This document shows, piece after piece, positions 5,682-8,781 of a stretch of DNA of 8,781 nucleotides (position 1 is its first letter; every line of letters begins with the position of its first letter). The position numbers and the translations under genes are program-made. A model generated the notes under the pieces. That model did not search any database, was not told the origin of the DNA, and saw only the letters and a list, made by a program, of their open reading frames with translations. The DNA lies in NCBI GenBank assembly GCA_009776715.1, contig WRNF01000006.1, positions 8,035-16,815 on the forward strand, in the 5' to 3' direction. Source of the DNA: Treponema sp. (GTDB lineage: Bacteria > Spirochaetota > Spirochaetia > Treponematales > Breznakiellaceae).

Positions 5682-6539
5682 ATGTCCGGCATACTGCGTT
5701 TGCTTATTCCCAAGGGAAGAATTTTCGACAATACGGCCCGGCTTTTGGCCGAGGCGGGTTTCCCTATTTCTATGGCAGACCGCAGCTACCGCCCGTCAAT
5801 GGACGTTCCCTGGCTTAAGGCAAAGTTAATGAAGCCGCAAAATGTGGGCGAGCTGCTGGAACTGGGCAGCCATGACGCGGGTTTTACTGGCATTGACTGG
5901 ATAAAAGAAAGCAAAGCCGATGTTGAGGAAATTATTGATCTGGGTTTTGACAGGGTAAAAATTGTTGCGGCTGTTCCACAGTCAGTGGATGATGCGGAAC
6001 TTAGGGCGAAAAAAATTGTCGTAGCAACAGAATATGTGCAGCTTGCCAAACAATGGCTCGATGAGGCCGGTTACCATTACCGCATCCTCCGTACTTTTGG
6101 CGCAACAGAAGTGTTCCCGCCGGATGATGCTGACATGATCATCGACAATACTTCATCGGGACAGACCCTGCAGGATAATGGCCTGAAAATTACTGGTACT
6201 TTGCTTGAATCTTCTACACGTTTTATCGCCTCGCATGCCGCCCTGGCCGACCCGGAAAAAAGGAACCGCATTGACGAGCTTGCCATGCTGTTCAGGGCAG
6301 TGCTTGATGGCCGCGACCGGGTGATGCTGGAAATGAACATTCCGAAACATTGCCTTAACGAGGCGGTAAACGGGCTGCCTGCAATGCGCAGCCCCACAGT
6401 CGCGCCCCTATTTGGCGATGAAGGGTATGCGGTAAAAATTGCGGTAAAAAAAAGCGATGTTGCCGGAATAATTCCGCGCTTAAAAAAACTTGGCGCATTG
6501 GACATAGTGGAATACGATCTGCGTAAAGCAGTGTTGTAA
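5682..6539 (+). CDS. hisG: ATP phosphoribosyltransferase, long form (HisG)
   Basis: HisG catalyses the first step of histidine synthesis, joining ATP and PRPP to phosphoribosyl-ATP. From the ATG at 5682 the protein has 285 residues, the long form. The start LLIPKGRIFDN (7-17) and LGSHDAGFTGIDW (61-73) form the catalytic domain. GATEVFPPDDADMIIDN (140-156) with SSGQTL (158-163) is the PRPP-binding signature. The last roughly 75 residues (about 213-285, including SPTVAPLFGDEGYAVKIAV) are the ACT-like C-terminal domain that mediates feedback inhibition by histidine, so no HisZ partner is needed. An upstream in-frame TTG (5604) would add 26 residues that do not look like HisG. The true start is set by homology and by the promoter at 5647-5675. 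No other his gene is in the window; a sugar transporter follows after 20 bases with no terminator between. Confidence 0.96.
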   Translation: MSGILRLLIPKGRIFDNTARLLAEAGFPISMADRSYRPSMDVPWLKAKLMKPQNVGELLELGSHDAGFTGIDWIKESKADVEEIIDLGFDRVKIVAAVPQSVDDAELRAKKIVVATEYVQLAKQWLDEAGYHYRILRTFGATEVFPPDDADMIIDNTSSGQTLQDNGLKITGTLLESSTRFIASHAALADPEKRNRIDELAMLFRAVLDGRDRVMLEMNIPKHCLNEAVNGLPAMRSPTVAPLFGDEGYAVKIAVKKSDVAGIIPRLKKLGALDIVEYDLRKAVL

Positions 6540-6549
6540 TAATTTTTTT

Positions 6550-6554
6550 GGAGG
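6550..6554 (+). promoter_or_regulatory. Strong ribosome binding site deciding the lipoprotein start
   Basis: GGAGG lies five bases before the ATG at 6560. It rules out the in-frame TTG at 6548, which would sit before the site, and it contrasts with the absent site of hisG and the weak site of the permease. Confidence 0.85.
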
Positions 6555-6559
6555 AAAAC

Positions 6560-7825
6560 ATGAAAAAGATTCTTATTATTGCCGGAATAATTTTAGTGGC
6601 GTTAAGCGCTTGTTCAAAAAAAGAAGAGGCAGGAGACGGGGAAATTGCCTTAACCGTCTGGTCCTTTACCGAAGAATTGGACGGCATTATCAACAATTAC
6701 TATACGCCTGCCCATCCCGATGTAACGATAAAGTACTCCATGACCACTACGGACCAATTTACTTCCAAGCTGGATCCTGTATTGGTTTCAGGGCAGGGAA
6801 CACCAGACATATTTGCCCTGGAAGCTGCCTTTGTGCGGAAGTACATTGAATCCGGCCTTCTGCTGGATCTGACTGACATTTATGAAGCCAACAAGGAAAA
6901 GATAATGGCCTATCCTGCAGAAGTCGGCTCTTACAATGGCAGGGTCTACGGCATGTCCTGGCAGGCCTGTCCGGGCGCCATGTTCTACCGCCGCAGCCTT
7001 GCTCAAAAATACCTCGGCTCCGATGATCCGGAATATGTGCAATCTTATTTTGCCAATTTCAATGCCTTTCTTGGAACTGCGGAACTGCTGAAAGAACGTT
7101 CAGGCGGCGCCTGCGTTGTAGTTTCCAGCCATGCCGATCTTTTCCAGCCTTTTCTCGGTTCCCGCAATGAACCCTGGGTGGTAAATGACAAGCTATTTAT
7201 AGATCCGGTTATGGAAGCGTATTTGGATATAAGCAAAACTTTATACGACAAACGCTGGGACGGCCAGGTGGGGCAATGGTCTGAAGGATGGTATGCGGGC
7301 ATGAGGGGCGAACTTAAAGACGAAGCGGGAAAAGCATTGGAGGTATTCTCTTATTTTCTGCCCACCTGGGGGCTACATTATGTGCTTAAAACCAACGCTC
7401 CCCAGACAGCGGGCGATTGGGCAATGATTCCCGGCCCCGCTCCATACCGCTGGGGCGGCACATGGATTGCTGCGTGGAAAAACACAAAAAACCCGGACGC
7501 TGCCAAAGAATTTATCCGTTATCTGACAACAGACGATGATTTTCTTGAACGTTATGCTTTGGATTCGGGCGACTTGATGAACAATTTAAATGTGGTAGAA
7601 AAGATAAAAGACAATTATGCCGAACCCTTTCTTGCCGGTCAAAACCACTATGCCGAATTCGCTGAAATGGCAAAAAGCGTAGACGGAAAACTGGCCCAGG
7701 GAACGGATCAGGCCATTGAAGGCATTTTTCAGGAAGAAGTAAACGCATACCGGTTTGGAGAGAAAACTAAAGCTCAGGCGTTAGGTGATTTTAAAAATCA
7801 GGCGGAAATTCAGCTTGGCCTGTAA
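6560..7825 (+). CDS. Sugar-type ABC transporter solute-binding lipoprotein
   Basis: The 421-residue protein starts with a lipoprotein signal peptide: MKK, a hydrophobic stretch (4-15) and a lipobox L15-S16-A17-C18. Processing by signal peptidase II would leave a lipid-anchored protein with C18 first. The mature part has the family 1 (SBP_bac_1, MalE/UgpB-like) pattern: an opening beta strand LTVWSF, a GTPDIFAL segment, a mid-protein region YGMSWQACPGAMFYRR and a late GGTWIAAWKNTKNPDAAKEFIRYL hinge/helix region. It would deliver a sugar or other polar solute to the membrane permease encoded 14 bases downstream; the substrate cannot be told. It is 20 bases from hisG and probably shares its transcript, but its much stronger ribosome site suggests higher translation, as is normal for binding proteins. 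Confidence 0.93.
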   Translation: MKKILIIAGIILVALSACSKKEEAGDGEIALTVWSFTEELDGIINNYYTPAHPDVTIKYSMTTTDQFTSKLDPVLVSGQGTPDIFALEAAFVRKYIESGLLLDLTDIYEANKEKIMAYPAEVGSYNGRVYGMSWQACPGAMFYRRSLAQKYLGSDDPEYVQSYFANFNAFLGTAELLKERSGGACVVVSSHADLFQPFLGSRNEPWVVNDKLFIDPVMEAYLDISKTLYDKRWDGQVGQWSEGWYAGMRGELKDEAGKALEVFSYFLPTWGLHYVLKTNAPQTAGDWAMIPGPAPYRWGGTWIAAWKNTKNPDAAKEFIRYLTTDDDFLERYALDSGDLMNNLNVVEKIKDNYAEPFLAGQNHYAEFAEMAKSVDGKLAQGTDQAIEGIFQEEVNAYRFGEKTKAQALGDFKNQAEIQLGL

Positions 7826-7839
7826 ACGGACAGCTCCAA

Positions 7840-8781
7840 ATGAACAAGTCTATTGGGCATGAGGCAAAAACACAGCGCTGGGGGTACTTTTTTGTAGCGC
7901 CTTTTGTGGCGGTATTTTGCATATTCAACCTCTGGCCTATTCTGTACACTTTTTTTCTGGGCTTTACCGATCTGCGGGGCCTGCAAAGCGAATCTTCGTT
8001 TGTTGGGTTAGAAAACTTTAAAAAACTTATTGGCGACCCGTACTTCTGGGGCGCGCTGCAAAATACATTTATAATGTGGATTTTCAATTTTATTCCCCAA
8101 CTAGGAATAGCCCTGCTTCTTGCAGTATGGCTTTCTGATTTGCAGCTTAACCTAAAAGGCAAGGGGATGTTCAGGGCGGTAATTTATCTGCCTAATTTGC
8201 TTACCGCAGTATCGGTGGCCATGCTTTTCAGAAGCATTTTCGGCTATAACGGCCATACAATGGCCCCGGCCAATCAATTTCTGCTGTCTTTGGGCCTGCA
8301 AAAAACAACGCTTGTTGACGGTGAACTTGTAATTGAAGCCTTTAATTTTTTCCGCTCGGTATTGTTTTCACGGGGTTTAGTTTCTTTTATCCAATGGTGG
8401 ATTTGGTACGGCCACACCTTAATTATGCTTATGGCGGGCATTACCAGCATTCCCGCATCGCTGTACGAAGCTGCTCTGGTTGACGGCGCCAACAGCCGCC
8501 ATATCGCATGGCGCATAACGATTCCCCTTCTTCGCCCCATGCTGCTTTATGTCCTTATTACGTCAATGATAGGCGGAATGCAGATGTTTGACATTCCTTT
8601 TTTGCTTACCGATATGCGCGGTGCTCCCGACTTTAAGATACGGACCACATCCATGTACCAGTACAACATGGCGTTTCAGGGCCGCAATGATTACGCCTAT
8701 GGAGCGGCAATTTCCATTGGTATATTTATCATTACCGTTATCCTGGCCCTTATAATCTTTTTCTTTTTGCAGGATCGAAGC
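7840..8781 (+). CDS. Sugar ABC transporter permease, MalF/UgpA/LacF type (3' end missing)
   Basis: An open frame runs from the ATG at 7840 to the window edge, 314 codons without a stop. Hydrophobic segments appear at about 15-42, 74-98, 113-133, 181-204, 232-256 and 287-310, which gives the six-helix inner-membrane permease plan, so only a short tail is probably missing. The EAA loop that docks on the ATPase is clear at 210-229: EAALVDGANSRHIAWRITIP. Residues about 134-180 form a rather long predicted external loop between helices 3 and 4. The ribosome site is weak (GGACAG at 7828-7833), suggesting coupling to the lipoprotein gene that ends 14 bases earlier. A second permease (MalG type) would be expected just beyond the window; the ATPase may be elsewhere. 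Confidence 0.92.
   Translation, partial: MNKSIGHEAKTQRWGYFFVAPFVAVFCIFNLWPILYTFFLGFTDLRGLQSESSFVGLENFKKLIGDPYFWGALQNTFIMWIFNFIPQLGIALLLAVWLSDLQLNLKGKGMFRAVIYLPNLLTAVSVAMLFRSIFGYNGHTMAPANQFLLSLGLQKTTLVDGELVIEAFNFFRSVLFSRGLVSFIQWWIWYGHTLIMLMAGITSIPASLYEAALVDGANSRHIAWRITIPLLRPMLLYVLITSMIGGMQMFDIPFLLTDMRGAPDFKIRTTSMYQYNMAFQGRNDYAYGAAISIGIFIITVILALIIFFFLQDRS

Noticed and set aside
6519..6549. CTGC/GCAG hairpin plus T-run as a terminator after hisG
   Set aside because: The four-base stem is 11 bases from the T-run and lies within the hisG coding end; the T-run belongs to the leader of the lipoprotein gene.

Overview
The window looks like a stretch of chromosomal housekeeping DNA from a spirochaete, most likely of the Treponema/Breznakiella type. 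This rests on the style of the proteins: a long-form HisG, a DHH phosphoesterase opening with RSDFDGL, and a sugar ABC transporter with a lipoprotein binding protein. GC content is moderate and intergenic DNA is A/T-rich. The assignment is by pattern recognition only. There are no phage, IS, CRISPR, tRNA or rRNA signals.

Layout. Positions 1-78 are the last 25 codons of an upstream gene. It is followed almost without gap by rsgA (circularly permuted ribosome-assembly GTPase) and mutS2 (MutS-like ATPase with a C-terminal Smr domain), then radC (JAB/MPN domain protein), all on the + strand. A convergent gene on the - strand (4422-5324) encodes a DHH/DHHA1 phosphoesterase. A 357-base divergent intergenic region (5325-5681) holds two good sigma70-type promoters, a helically phased tandem repeat, a possible 31-codon ORF and a cluster of small hairpins. 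To the right on the + strand lie hisG (ATP phosphoribosyltransferase with its own regulatory domain), a sugar-type solute-binding lipoprotein and a MalF/UgpA-type permease that runs off the window end.

How the genes fit. rsgA and mutS2 overlap by 8 bases in the longest reading of mutS2, and both families act on ribosomes (assembly, and in Bacillus collided ribosomes), so co-expression makes sense. hisG, the binding protein and the permease are spaced 20 and 14 bases apart and are probably one transcript, although histidine synthesis and sugar uptake have no obvious link.

I found no clearly new multi-gene system. The most interesting signals are non-coding or junctional. (1) A 15-bp tandem repeat lies at the rsgA/mutS2 junction, seeded from the end of rsgA and open in the mutS2 frame as (I/L)IDKT pentapeptides. 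(2) Two five-copy heptamer arrays in inverted orientation fill the whole radC/DHH convergent gap. (3) The hisG promoter is positioned so that the transcript should begin at or next to the start codon (leaderless). (4) Two TAGGTAAATT repeats, one helical turn apart, abut the -35 box of the DHH gene. (5) A small ORF with a Shine-Dalgarno sequence is interlaced with AACT-NN-AGTT hairpins upstream of hisG.
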